Of a stretch of 64,000 bases of DNA, positions 1 through 8,267 are shown piece after piece. Each line of letters starts with the position of its first letter. Positions within the stretch are counted from its first letter, which is position 1. The notes below the pieces were generated by a model that saw only the letters and a program-made list of their open reading frames with translations, did no database searches and was not told the origin of the DNA. The DNA comes from Manganitrophus sp963718695 (GTDB taxonomy: Bacteria > Nitrospirota > Nitrospiria > SBBL01 > Manganitrophaceae). Both the position numbers and the translations under genes were made by a program. The DNA lies in assembly GCA_963718695.1 (NCBI GenBank), contig OY970371.1:3100001-3164000 (forward strand), written 5' to 3'.

Positions 1-327
1 CTTCCCCAGGATTGGAATCACGGAGAACGGCAAAAGGATGCTCTGCAGAAATGTCAAAGAAAACGACAGCCACGAGGAGACAAAGAACCCGGTTCCAAAC
101 GGAGCGCCGCAGATATCGAGGCAATACCGTTTTCGTTCCACCGTGAAATACAGACGTTTTGTTGAAAAGATACCTCCCTCCTTCATCTCGGAGGTGGCGA
201 GATGGATCTCCGGGATCTCCCGTTTTCGGATCTCCATCTCGACCTGTTCATAAAACTTGGTTGGAGCTACATTAAAATTTTCGATAAGAGTCGACCAATG
301 GGAAATAACAAAGTATTCCTTCGCCAT
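1..327 (-). CDS. Conserved protein of unknown function, 3' end off window
   Basis: The gene runs off the left edge, so only its first 109 codons are visible. The start is an ATG at 327 with a strong ribosome site (GGGAGGA) a few bases upstream. The first half is charged and soluble-looking. It is followed by a motif reading DICGAPFGTGFFVSSW and then by the beginning of a hydrophobic stretch rich in Leu, Phe and Ile, likely a membrane segment. From memory, the D-I-C-x-A-P-F-G-x-G-F-F-V-S motif occurs in an uncharacterised bacterial family; no function is known to me. It points the same way as the coupling-type ATPase upstream, but over 300 bases separate them, so a shared operon is unproven. 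Confidence 0.7.
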   Translation of the reverse strand, partial: MAKEYFVISHWSTLIENFNVAPTKFYEQVEMEIRKREIPEIHLATSEMKEGGIFSTKRLYFTVERKRYCLDICGAPFGTGFFVSSWLSFSLTFLQSILLPFSVIPILGK

Positions 328-330
328 GAT

Positions 331-662
331 GTTCCTCCCAGGTGTGATTGATTGTTTAAGCTAGTAACTGGTTGACGGGAATTCTTTTGCTAGGTTCCTA
401 TGAGGAAATCAATGAATATGAGGAAGAAACTCGAAAGGAAGTGCAACAAGGCGAGAATCATTGAGTACCGAATTCGGGTTTGCATACCCGTCCTCATTAG
501 CTGTGAGGCATTGATGGGAGGTAATACTAAATTAAGTGGCTGGATATTAAGCGGTAAGCTACCCAAAGTCAATTAGAAGTATTTACTAGAAATTATTATG
601 AGTATATTCCTAGGAATGAACCCCTTAACCCTACAGGCTTGATAGGGAAAACATTCAAGTCC
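331..662. other. Gene-free stretch between partial gene and ATPase
   Basis: I see no convincing gene here. A 60-codon minus-strand frame (390-572) has no ribosome site and a composition that does not look like a protein. No strong terminator hairpin or promoter stands out. Confidence 0.4.
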
Positions 663-1847
663 TCATTTCTTCAGAGATATGATGGTCTTCGCACTAAACG
701 GCTCGCTCGGTACCCCATCGATCATCAATTTGAGATAAACATGGTGATTGGGAAGTCGGATCAAATCGGAAGCAGAGAAGGTCGGATAAAACTCTTTGGC
801 GAGAATTTCGGCATCGGACATCCCCACTCTAAAGGAAATAAGGGTCCCGACATTCCCGAGAACGGCGTCCCGGATCTGCTCATCAAGCTGAGAAAGATAC
901 TGGTGCGCTAAGACCATCCCCATCCGGTACTTCCTCAGTTCGGATAACATCTTCGCAAGACTCAATGTGGTAAAACTCTGAAACTCATCGAGGTAGAGAT
1001 AGAAGTCTCTGCGATTAGGCTCCGGAATTTCAGCCCTGCTCAACGCCGCAAGACCGATGCTCGTAACAAGCAACGCGCCGAGGAGCGCCGCCGTATCCTC
1101 CCCGATCTTTCCTTTCGAGAGGTTGACCAGCAAGATCTTCCCTTCATCCATGACATTTCTCAGGTTAAATGAGCTTCTCGGTTGAACCAAGATGCGATGA
1201 AGCCTTGTATCAGAGAGAAACGCCCCGACCTTGTTCTGGATCGGCGCGATTGCTTCCACCCGAAACCGGGAAGGATACGCCTCATATTCCCGAAGCCAGA
1301 ATCCTCTTACCTGCGCGTTATGAATCCGTAACGCGGCGTTCCTCCGGAAGGCGTCGTTCTCCAATAACTTCAAAACATCCGATAGCGTCGCCTCCGGCTG
1401 GTCATACAGCGCGAGGAGCGCGTTTCGGAGGATATGCTCCAGCCGCGGTCCCCAGGAATCAGACCAGAGTTTCTTAAACGCTTCAAGCAAACCCGCAGCG
1501 GCAAGGGACCGCTTCTGGGGATCGACCCGCTCCAGAGGATTAAAGGCGAACGTCCTTGTGTCATCAGGCACATTAAAGTAGATAAGGTCGTCCTTTCGCC
1601 TTTCAGGAATTTTCGCGGCGATTTTCTCGACCAGGTCTCCGTGTGGATCCAAAAGCGCTAACCCCTGTCCGGACTCGATATCCTGGAGGATCATCGTCTC
1701 CAGCAATGTTGACTTACCGGTTCCTGTCTTACCGATCACATACATATGCGCGCGCCGGTCGTATCGCTTGATGCCGAACTTCTTTTCTTCATTCCTAAAA
1801 TCGGTCTTTGCGAAATAAACAATCGGGTTGTCCGGTTCTCTGGCCAT
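663..1847 (-). CDS. TraG/VirD4-like conjugative coupling-type ATPase
   Basis: A 394-residue P-loop ATPase of the FtsK/HerA/TraG class. Walker A is GKTGTGKST at residues 39-47. A second family motif, LDPHGDL, follows at 68-74, and Walker B is LYLDEFQ near 285-291. The LDPHGDL motif is typical of type IV secretion coupling ATPases, which bring DNA to the transfer channel. The usual N-terminal membrane segments are missing: the protein starts almost directly with the nucleotide-binding domain. It may therefore be a soluble relative of the coupling protein or depend on a separate membrane partner. It is transcribed divergently from the SWIM/nuclease pair at 1990-3653. No relaxase or other transfer gene is seen nearby, so conjugation by this island is only an inference. 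Confidence 0.8.
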   Translation of the reverse strand: MAREPDNPIVYFAKTDFRNEEKKFGIKRYDRRAHMYVIGKTGTGKSTLLETMILQDIESGQGLALLDPHGDLVEKIAAKIPERRKDDLIYFNVPDDTRTFAFNPLERVDPQKRSLAAAGLLEAFKKLWSDSWGPRLEHILRNALLALYDQPEATLSDVLKLLENDAFRRNAALRIHNAQVRGFWLREYEAYPSRFRVEAIAPIQNKVGAFLSDTRLHRILVQPRSSFNLRNVMDEGKILLVNLSKGKIGEDTAALLGALLVTSIGLAALSRAEIPEPNRRDFYLYLDEFQSFTTLSLAKMLSELRKYRMGMVLAHQYLSQLDEQIRDAVLGNVGTLISFRVGMSDAEILAKEFYPTFSASDLIRLPNHHVYLKLMIDGVPSEPFSAKTIISLKK

Positions 1848-1989
1848 CCCATCATCTTCAGAGCATTCAATCCATTTTCAAGACGGTCTTTCCGGCTCTT
1901 TTCTACAGATCTTCCTTCCTTTCACCATTCCGCCTCCTCTCTACACTGAGACTGGTTCTTTCATTAACAATCCAATCAGGAGGAAGACA

Positions 1990-2844
1990 ATGACCACGGA
2001 ACAGTTTGAGAAAAGAAAGGAGCGATCGGAGCGGGAGACCTTCATCATCTCCAAAACCGAGGGAGGATTCAGGGTCTACTCACCGGCTCATCCCGGAATG
2101 TCGTATCAGGTCAGCGGCGCATCCGAAACCTCTACCTGCACCTGCCCTGATTTTGAGTCCCACAAATCCGATCCGGCATGGCGCTGCAAACATATTCTCG
2201 CGGTCCAGACGCAGTGGGAGAAGAAGAATGGTACGCCTCCAAAGTCAAATGGAACGCAGACGAACGAACCACCCCTCTTGCCTAAACAGGCGAGCGTTCC
2301 TCCAACAAACCCTAGCTCTTCCCACATGCTCATCAAGCGGAGCGTGAGCCCGGATGGGCGTATTGATTCTCTCTCCGTAGAGTTTGCGTGCTCGGTAGAG
2401 AAGATGCCGAGCAAGGAGATTGTCGTCCGCGCCGAGAACGCTCTCCAGATTCAATCAGAGATCGTAGAGCGTTTTCTCAAAGGCAAGCCGAAACAGAAAA
2501 ACCAGGAAACCGCAAAGGAAGAATCTGCTAAGACGAATGACGCCAGCGGTCCGGTTCTCGCCAAGATGCTCACGATTGGGGGAATGCCAAGTAAATGGGG
2601 CCGGCGGCTTTTCATTAGCATCGACATAAATGGAAAAACTGTGAAGCTCTTTGGCGGTCGCAAGCAGTTGGCCGAGCACCTTGTCACTGCTGGGTTTCCG
2701 TATCTTGCGCCCCATATCTCGGAAGGCATGAAGTTGGATCTCTCATGCCGGGTGGTCACCAAGCCGAGCAAGGACGGAAAGTATCTGGATATCGAGAAGG
2801 TAATGCCTGTTGAAAAGGCTTCCACATCAGGGAGGGCAAAATGA
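1990..2844 (+). CDS. SWIM zinc-finger protein
   Basis: Predicted 284-residue protein. I chose the ATG at 1990 because AGGAGG lies just upstream, although the frame is open further 5'. Residues about 38-60 form a SWIM zinc finger: a C-x-C pair (CTCPDF) followed by CKHILAV, the standard CxCx(n)CxH arrangement. SWIM domains bind nucleic acid or protein and occur in helicase-, transposase- and recombination-linked proteins. The C-terminal half (about 190-284) is a separate lysine-rich domain of unknown type, linked by a proline-rich, low-complexity segment. The stop codon overlaps the next start (ATGA at 2841-2844), so the two proteins are probably co-translated and work together. Confidence 0.75.
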   Translation: MTTEQFEKRKERSERETFIISKTEGGFRVYSPAHPGMSYQVSGASETSTCTCPDFESHKSDPAWRCKHILAVQTQWEKKNGTPPKSNGTQTNEPPLLPKQASVPPTNPSSSHMLIKRSVSPDGRIDSLSVEFACSVEKMPSKEIVVRAENALQIQSEIVERFLKGKPKQKNQETAKEESAKTNDASGPVLAKMLTIGGMPSKWGRRLFISIDINGKTVKLFGGRKQLAEHLVTAGFPYLAPHISEGMKLDLSCRVVTKPSKDGKYLDIEKVMPVEKASTSGRAK

Positions 2845-3653
2845 CAGTCGATACGATCCTCAAAGAACGGGAAGAGCAAGTTATTCCGAAACAGAGAGCC
2901 TATCTCTCGTATTCCCGGATCAACAAGTATCTTCACTGCCCGGAACAGTACCGCCTCTATTACGTCGAAAACTTGAGGCCACGGATTCCTTCCGCAAGTC
3001 TGGTTTTCGGTCAGATTATTCACAAGTCGCTAGAGCATCTTCTCCGGAACCAAGGTGATCCGGTGAAGTGGTTCCTGGAGGCCTGGAATGCGTTCAAGGA
3101 AGGGGAACTGCGATACAGTCAGAAGGAATCATGGGAGAAGCTTCATGCGATCGGCTGGAGTCTTCTGGAGAAATTTCAGAAGGAGGAGCTTCCCCAGCTT
3201 GGGAAGGTGAGCGGAACGGAAAAGGTTTTCGAGCTAAACATCACGAGCCTTCCCTTACCTCTTGTCGGCGTGATCGACCTCATTACTCAAATGGATAGCA
3301 GGAGGACGGTCGTTGATTTCAAAACCGCCGCATCCGCCTACGAGGAGCACGAGGTGATTCTCTCGGATCAGCTGACCACTTACCAGCTTGCGGAACCAGA
3401 AGCAGAGCAAACCGCTCTCTGTGTGTTGATCAAAACCAAGGAGCCCCGTATCGACTGGCACATCGGCCAGCGGAAGCCGGAGATAGTCATCGAGTACCTC
3501 GACAAGGTTCATTATGTGGCGCAGGAGATCACGGCCGGCCGGTTCTACAAGCGGTCGGGCAAGTGGTGCGGATATTGCGATTATCTGCCTATTTGTACAG
3601 GTGATACAAAGAAAACTGAGGAAACTTTAATGCAGATCGAGTTTGCATCTTGA
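2841..3653 (+). CDS. PD-(D/E)XK nuclease, RecB/Cas4-like with Cys cluster
   Basis: A 270-residue nuclease of the PDDEXK_1 (RecB/Cas4/AddB) type. Visible landmarks in order are: Cys28 in LHCPEQY, GQIIHKSLE with the family histidine at about 61, GVIDLI with a metal-binding Asp near 140, VVDFKTA near 155 (the D-x-K core), and the QLTTYQL motif. The C-terminal CGYCDYLPIC supplies three more cysteines. Cys28 plus these three matches the four-cysteine iron-sulfur arrangement of AddB/Cas4-type nucleases. Such enzymes cut single-stranded DNA ends in recombination or repair. It is translationally coupled to the SWIM protein, and a terminator follows directly. No cas1 or CRISPR array is nearby, so this is not a CRISPR Cas4. 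Confidence 0.85.
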   Translation: MTVDTILKEREEQVIPKQRAYLSYSRINKYLHCPEQYRLYYVENLRPRIPSASLVFGQIIHKSLEHLLRNQGDPVKWFLEAWNAFKEGELRYSQKESWEKLHAIGWSLLEKFQKEELPQLGKVSGTEKVFELNITSLPLPLVGVIDLITQMDSRRTVVDFKTAASAYEEHEVILSDQLTTYQLAEPEAEQTALCVLIKTKEPRIDWHIGQRKPEIVIEYLDKVHYVAQEITAGRFYKRSGKWCGYCDYLPICTGDTKKTEETLMQIEFAS

Positions 3654-3659
3654 TCTACA

Positions 3660-3687
3660 AGAGCCAGAAGAGATTCTGGCTCTTTTC
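3660..3687 (+). terminator. Rho-independent terminator after SWIM/nuclease operon
   Basis: A perfect 10-bp stem (AGAGCCAGAA / TTCTGGCTCT) with a GAGA loop, followed by a short T run, lies 7 bases after the nuclease stop codon. Confidence 0.85.
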
Positions 3688-3704
3688 CATGTCCTGAACT
3701 GGTG

Positions 3705-4403
3705 TTATTTAACACTTAGACCTGTGGGTGCCGTAGGAGGACACTCTGGGTTTGGTAGACTAGGTGGGGTTGTTGTCCAAAGCGCATTTTCGTAAGGATC
3801 AACCTTAGTACCATTTATTCTTACTTCAAAATGAAGATGGGGTCCAGTTGATGTTCCTGTATTATTCGACAGAGCTATTGCGTGTCCACGGCAAACCACG
3901 TCACCACTTTTCACTTTAGCAGTACCCTGTTTGAGATGGCCATATATTGTTACTAATCCGTTACCATGGTCGATCCATACTACATTGCCAAAGCTCTTTG
4001 AAAGGAATGTATTATCAGGGATGTCATCTCTTACCCGAATTATAGTTCCATCCATAGCTGCGGCAACCACCGATCCGGGTGGTAGCCCAAAATCAGTTCC
4101 AAAATGCCCGTCATAGGCAAATCCTTTTTCCCAGCGTTGAAGTCTTTTATCCCATGCTATTCTATGAATAAAATCAAAGACCCAGAATTCCCTCGAATCG
4201 AGATCATAATAAGCATTCACTGAATACTCTTTAGTGAAGGGCAGAGTTAGTGTTCCTAAAGCGTATGAGTTAATTGGAAAATATATCTCAGGAAATGCAA
4301 TAAATAAGATAGAGAACCTTTTAATGAATCGGATGAGACCGGCTGCTAGTTGATTTCTTTTATATCTGTCTAAATCTTCGCCAAATTGCATTACGAACCT
4401 CAA
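3705..4403 (-). CDS. M23-family peptidoglycan endopeptidase
   Basis: A 232-residue LytM/M23 metallopeptidase, predicted to cut peptide cross-links in the cell wall. The zinc site is visible as H-F-G-T-D (HxGxD) near residue 124, and the catalytic pair H-L-H sits in GPHLHFEV near 204. YGHLKQG between them is the usual family strand. The N-terminal part has a hydrophobic segment (about 27-50) that could be an uncleaved signal anchor, placing the enzyme in the periplasm. A short Pro/Thr-rich tail ends the protein. The gene lies 5 bases after 4409-4972 and is surely in the same operon. In a mobile island such enzymes often open the wall for DNA transfer, but housekeeping wall turnover is equally possible. 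Confidence 0.85.
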   Translation of the reverse strand: MRFVMQFGEDLDRYKRNQLAAGLIRFIKRFSILFIAFPEIYFPINSYALGTLTLPFTKEYSVNAYYDLDSREFWVFDFIHRIAWDKRLQRWEKGFAYDGHFGTDFGLPPGSVVAAAMDGTIIRVRDDIPDNTFLSKSFGNVVWIDHGNGLVTIYGHLKQGTAKVKSGDVVCRGHAIALSNNTGTSTGPHLHFEVRINGTKVDPYENALWTTTPPSLPNPECPPTAPTGLSVK

Positions 4404-4408
4404 TTGGC

Positions 4409-4972
4409 TTATTTAATAATTTGCACCGTTCCTATAATAGTTCTTGTCTCGGTATTATCTTCACCGGTTATAGTAACTATTCCACCTACTGTCTGAAATA
4501 CTATCCCGTATATTTTTCCATCACCCATATCGGAATCATAAATGATCTGTGTAGCATTTTTCCCATTTATAACAAGGTCTTTTTTCTCTAGGTTTTCTAA
4601 ATTTTTTCCCATAATAGAAAGTAGCTCATCAAACATGAAATCCTGAACTGTAATAATTATACGAAACGAAGGACTTAGTGGCAACACATCTGGTAAAGAT
4701 GCTTTATCCATAGCGATAAATTTAATTACTTTAGGATTTAGAGATCCGTAATCCTTAACAAACCATCCCGCAGGAACCTGGATCGAAAATCGTTGGTCAC
4801 TTTCTGTATACACACTCCCTGAAAACTGTATCTTTGTAATGAGATTCTTCTGTGATGGTCCTTTATTTAAGAGAAACCTGTCAGCATACAGAATTCTCCA
4901 ACTCGCATAGACAGCAATACTTGAAAAGATTAGTAATAATATAATTAAAAGAAAAGATAATGATTTTTTCAT
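4409..4972 (-). CDS. Exported or membrane-anchored protein of unknown function
   Basis: A 187-residue protein with a clear N-terminal signal or anchor: two lysines, then about 20 hydrophobic residues ending at AVYAS. The mature part is mostly beta-like and contains F-S-I-Q-V-P-A-G-W, a pattern common in small periplasmic proteins that share a PsbP/DUF1795-like fold. I cannot assign it to a family. It is the first gene of a two-gene minus-strand operon with the M23 peptidase 5 bases downstream, so it may be a partner or chaperone of that enzyme. The region is noticeably AT-rich compared with the flanking nuclease genes. Confidence 0.65.
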   Translation of the reverse strand: MKKSLSFLLIILLLIFSSIAVYASWRILYADRFLLNKGPSQKNLITKIQFSGSVYTESDQRFSIQVPAGWFVKDYGSLNPKVIKFIAMDKASLPDVLPLSPSFRIIITVQDFMFDELLSIMGKNLENLEKKDLVINGKNATQIIYDSDMGDGKIYGIVFQTVGGIVTITGEDNTETRTIIGTVQIIK

Positions 4973-5190
4973 AAATTTTAAGTTTCGTTATCAATTAAGT
5001 GAATATACCACTTTTATTATCCTCTCAGCAATACCCATTTCATGAATACTCAGATTATAGACTAAATTAAACCAAGCTTTATTAACGCTTCTGACATTTA
5101 ACCTTAGTCATGTCCCCCCTCCTTTTATTCGTCCTCCCTCCAAATATCCTGAGATCAGCCCTTTAACCTACATTACAAGGAGATCTCAGG

Positions 5191-5373
5191 ATGTATAGCC
5201 CAAAAATTTCAGAGGATCTCATCCCTATTCTGTATCGACTTCGAAAAAAGAAGAAAAAGCCGATGACCAAAGTCGTGGATGAGATTTTGCGGAAAGAGTT
5301 AGAGCAAAATATAATCAACATGACCAAGAATGACGCACATCCTCAGCCAAGCAGTAAAAAGCCAATAAAATAA
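5191..5373 (+). CDS. Small ribbon-helix-helix-like protein
   Basis: A 60-residue basic protein with a strong ribosome site (AAGGAG) 8 bases before its ATG. The first 40 residues (S-P-K-I-S-E-D-L-I-P then P-M-T-K-V-V-D-E-I-L) have the spacing of a short beta strand plus two helices, as in ribbon-helix-helix DNA-binding proteins and antitoxins. The C-terminal 20 residues are polar and probably disordered. It stands alone with its own terminator, so a toxin partner is not evident. A role as a small regulator of the island is an inference. Confidence 0.6.
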   Translation: MYSPKISEDLIPILYRLRKKKKKPMTKVVDEILRKELEQNIINMTKNDAHPQPSSKKPIK

Positions 5374-5391
5374 GGGCAATGAAAATTAACG

Positions 5392-5415
5392 GGAGCACCT
5401 TCGTGCTCCTTTTTT
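5392..5415 (+). terminator. Rho-independent terminator
   Basis: A 7-bp stem GGAGCAC / GTGCTCC with a CTTC loop, followed by six T residues, lies 19 bases after the small ribbon-helix-helix-like gene. Confidence 0.85.
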
Positions 5416-5540
5416 CAGAGGGCTCAACTTGCTTCATTGAGCAAGTATTCCATCCTGTTTGAATTTAGCTCGAATTTCACTTTGGTATAAATTTCCGTCC
5501 GCAAAAACTGCTCAGGTAAGCGATTTTTGTTTTCTGACTA

Positions 5541-5563
5541 TATAATGATGGTATCTATACCAT
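5541..5563 (+). promoter_or_regulatory. Promoter -10 with overlapping palindromic operator
   Basis: A perfect TATAAT lies at 5541-5546. It is followed at once by a perfect 16-bp palindrome, ATGGTAT-CT-ATACCAT (5548-5563), which would cover the transcription start. No good -35 is visible, which fits an activated or repressed promoter. The site is about 60 bases upstream of the OLD-like gene, so a dimeric regulator probably controls that gene. The regulator is not identified. Confidence 0.55.
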
Positions 5564-5624
5564 ATTTAATCCTGGTAAATGCCTTTATTTCTTTTGGAGA
5601 ATATGATAAATTCCCGATACTCCA

Positions 5625-7538
5625 ATGAAACTAGAATACATAAATATAAGGAATTTCCGCTCTATTGAAGAAGTCAAAATTGAATTGACACCTTCATGTC
5701 GTATTCTAGTCGGGATCAACGAATCCGGAAAATCAAACATTCTCAAAGCCCTGTCCTCCCTGGGCGAATACATGCCATCAGATAAAGAGGATATCAGAGA
5801 ACCCCTACAGGATGAAGATCCCATAGGGGATTCTTTTATCCGTTTTGTTTTTTCCTTGAATAAGGAAGAGATAGAGCGTTTATACGAATCGCTTTCCCAA
5901 AAAGTATTTTCAAAAAATCTAATCAAAACTCCAATCGTAAAGCGTGGTAACCAGACCCTTAACCTCAAATCTTTTATAGGCTTGGAAAGTGATGCTCTTT
6001 ATAAAGTAGACGTTAAAAACCAAAAAAAATATGAATGTTATTGGGGTAATATTGGTCCATATGAATTGATTAATGAATGGAAAAAGCCCTCAAGTCAATG
6101 TCCAGAGGATTTCGAAATTGACAAAAATTCGACTGAGAAACTTGCTCTTAACATACTCGCCCTGGTTAAGGCTTCTGATTTTCCGGAAATCCCACCAGAA
6201 TACCTAGCACCAGCAACATTTAAGGATTTATGGGAAGTTATTGGTTTACAGATCAATAACATAACTAGCGATTCTCTACCTAAAACATTGTTCTGGCAAT
6301 ATTCGGAAAAAAATTTGCTCCCTAGTTCGATATCAATTGATAGTTTTATTGCTGATCCTAATGTTTGTCTTCCTCTTAAAAGTATGTTCCTTTTGGCAGG
6401 GATAAACAATATTGCAGAAGCAGTAACAGAGGCAAGGAAGAAATCGAGAAATTCTCTTCATAATTTTTTTAAGAATGTGGCGGATAAAACCACAACGCAT
6501 TTCCGCAATGTCTGGAAGGAACACAAAACAATAGAATTCGAGCTCATTCCAGATGGAGAAGATATAATCCCTGGCGTTAGGGAAAAGAATCGTTACGATT
6601 TTTCGAAGAGAAGTGATGGTTTTAAACGGTTTGTAAGCTTTCTGTTACTTATATCTGCAAAAGTTAAGAGTGGCGCTCTTACTGATACACTATTGCTTAT
6701 AGACGAGCCGGATACAAGCTTACATCCCTCTGGAGCTCGCTTCCTTCGAGAAGAACTTATAAGGATTTCCCGAACCAATTACGTTGTTTTTAGCACCCAC
6801 TCAATCTTCATGATCGATCGTGAAAATATTGGGCGCCATATAATTGTTACTAAGAAAAACGAGAAGACCACAATTTCTAAAGCTAACGACTCCAATATTG
6901 CAGATGAAGAGGTAATTTTTAATGCTCTTGGATATTCAATTTTTGAGAGTCTTCAAAGGAGAAATATTATTTTTGAAGGGTGGAAGGATAAACATCTTTT
7001 CCAGACGGCAACGAAGAAAATGCCGTCAACTTACTCAGAGCTTAAAGGCAAGTTTAAGGATGTTGGACTGTGTCATGCTAAGGGCGTAAAACATATTAAG
7101 AGCATCACTCCAATAATGGAGTTGGCACAAAGGGAATGTCTTATCATAAGCGATTCAGATAAACCGGCAAGGGATAAACAGTCGGAATATATTTCTCTTA
7201 ATGGCTATGGGAAATGGCTTCGTTATGACGAAGTGCTCAATTCCGGTCCCCCTATTAAAACAGGGGAAGATTTTTTAAAACCCGAAGTATTTAGATCTCC
7301 GATTAAAGACGTTAAAAAGAAATACCCTTCACTTCCAGATTTCGATGAAACCAGAATGAACGACTCCCAGGGTAAGCTCTATGTTATTGATGAGTGGCTC
7401 CGCTTGGGAGGTTTAGATAATCAAACTAAGGAGCGAGAATTAAAGGTTATAAAGGATCAGGTATTTGAAAATCTAAGGGTTAGTAATATAGAGGACTCTT
7501 ATTTCTTATTCCTAAAGAAATTAGCTGAATTTCTCTAG
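5625..7538 (+). CDS. OLD-like AAA ATPase with TOPRIM-type nuclease region
   Basis: A 637-residue protein of the RecF/SMC-like ABC-ATPase group. It has IRNFRSI near residue 8, Walker A GINESGKS at 30-37, Walker B LLLIDEPD near 354 and the H-loop VFSTHS near 387. The ATPase core is split by a long insert, as in this group. The C-terminal 190 residues contain FEGWKDK (glutamate near 449) and ISDSD (near 506), matching the E...DxD layout of a TOPRIM nuclease. The whole therefore looks like an OLD (overcoming lysogenization defect) family nuclease. In Gabija a similar protein (GajA) pairs with a UvrD-like helicase; no such partner is present here. Solo OLD proteins also act in phage defence. The ATG at 5625 has no clear Shine-Dalgarno. 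Confidence 0.75.
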   Translation: MKLEYINIRNFRSIEEVKIELTPSCRILVGINESGKSNILKALSSLGEYMPSDKEDIREPLQDEDPIGDSFIRFVFSLNKEEIERLYESLSQKVFSKNLIKTPIVKRGNQTLNLKSFIGLESDALYKVDVKNQKKYECYWGNIGPYELINEWKKPSSQCPEDFEIDKNSTEKLALNILALVKASDFPEIPPEYLAPATFKDLWEVIGLQINNITSDSLPKTLFWQYSEKNLLPSSISIDSFIADPNVCLPLKSMFLLAGINNIAEAVTEARKKSRNSLHNFFKNVADKTTTHFRNVWKEHKTIEFELIPDGEDIIPGVREKNRYDFSKRSDGFKRFVSFLLLISAKVKSGALTDTLLLIDEPDTSLHPSGARFLREELIRISRTNYVVFSTHSIFMIDRENIGRHIIVTKKNEKTTISKANDSNIADEEVIFNALGYSIFESLQRRNIIFEGWKDKHLFQTATKKMPSTYSELKGKFKDVGLCHAKGVKHIKSITPIMELAQRECLIISDSDKPARDKQSEYISLNGYGKWLRYDEVLNSGPPIKTGEDFLKPEVFRSPIKDVKKKYPSLPDFDETRMNDSQGKLYVIDEWLRLGGLDNQTKERELKVIKDQVFENLRVSNIEDSYFLFLKKLAEFL

Positions 7539-7550
7539 AAACCCACTATA

Positions 7551-7579
7551 TTGACAAACTAATTTTGTTTGTATATACT
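7551..7579 (+). promoter_or_regulatory. Near-consensus sigma70 promoter driving a tiny transcript
   Basis: TTGACA (7551-7556), a 17-base spacer, and TATACT (7574-7579). This is one of the best promoters in the window, yet no plus-strand gene lies downstream: a hairpin with a T-rich tail begins about 15 bases after the expected start. Confidence 0.75.
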
Positions 7580-7585
7580 TTTCTC

Positions 7586-7647
7586 AGAATCACGAGAAAG
7601 GGGCACGGCTTTAGGTTTCGTCCTACGGCGGTGCCCTTTTAATTTTT
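7586..7647 (+). ncRNA. Candidate ~60-nt hairpin RNA between OLD-like and NYN genes
   Basis: Transcription from the strong promoter at 7551 would yield about 60 nucleotides. The transcript contains a stem GGGCAC / GTGCCC (about 7602-7634) capped by an inner TAGG / CCTA stem, then a CTTTTAATTTTT tail that overlaps the NYN stop codon on the other strand. The hairpin can also act as a terminator for both converging genes. The unusual point is the consensus promoter directly in front. It could be a small structured or antisense RNA, or simply a promoter next to a shared terminator. Confidence 0.45.
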
Positions 7648-8133
7648 GTACCCAAGTTTACCCTCTAACTGATCCATAAAATCTATCTTTTCCTTCGCTG
7701 CTTTTAAGAGCAGCGCTGAACACCGTGCCCGGCTCGGGCTCAACACCCCTCTCAGTTTGTTCTTCTTCGCTAAATACTCTACTAAACAATAGAAATCGCC
7801 GTCACTTGTCACAATGAGCGCTTGCTCATAGTCATTGAGATCAATCATAGCTTGGAGTACCAGATCAGCATCGACATTTCCTTTTGCCTTACCGTCCTTA
7901 TCTTTCATAACGGGCTTAAAGACAAGTACAAATCCCATCTCTTGGAGAGCAGTATACATTGCCCGATTCTCAGGCATGTACCCGATGAAAAGGTAGGCTT
8001 TTTTCACAAGATACTTTTCTCTTAAATAAACGCGGAATCGTTTCCAATCGAGTTTCCAGCCCAGTTTTTGAATACCAAGATTAATATTCTGGCTGTCGAT
8101 GAAGGCATAATTCTTGAGGTCTTTTTCATCCAT
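7639..8133 (-). CDS. NYN-domain (LabA/DUF88-like) putative ribonuclease
   Basis: A 164-residue single-domain protein of the NYN family, PIN-like nucleases thought to cut RNA. The acidic metal-binding residues are visible in order: AFIDSQN (Asp near 13), NVDADLVL (near 88) and VTSDGDF (near 108). Length and motif order match LabA/DUF88 proteins. It converges on the OLD-like gene, with the candidate hairpin RNA between them. Such nucleases are frequent passengers of mobile islands and defence loci. Its substrate here is unknown. Confidence 0.8.
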   Translation of the reverse strand: MDEKDLKNYAFIDSQNINLGIQKLGWKLDWKRFRVYLREKYLVKKAYLFIGYMPENRAMYTALQEMGFVLVFKPVMKDKDGKAKGNVDADLVLQAMIDLNDYEQALIVTSDGDFYCLVEYLAKKNKLRGVLSPSRARCSALLLKAAKEKIDFMDQLEGKLGYKN

Positions 8134-8267
8134 ATAGTGAGTATAATACCAGATTAGATTTCTCTTTTAAATCACACAGGATAGATACTTTATTATTTGT
8201 TATAATTTCTCCCTTCTTCTTTTCTCAACCTCAATCCGATATAAAAGAATCAATCGTACGATACAAC

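Noticed and set aside
390..572. 60-codon minus-strand frame
   Set aside because: No ribosome site, overlaps nothing useful, and its translation has no protein-like pattern apart from a chance hydrophobic end.
2841..3653. Cas4 of a CRISPR adaptation module
   Set aside because: The family fits, but there is no cas1, cas2 or repeat array; a RecB-like nuclease with SWIM partner is the safer reading.
5625..7538. Complete Gabija system
   Set aside because: No UvrD-like helicase on either side.
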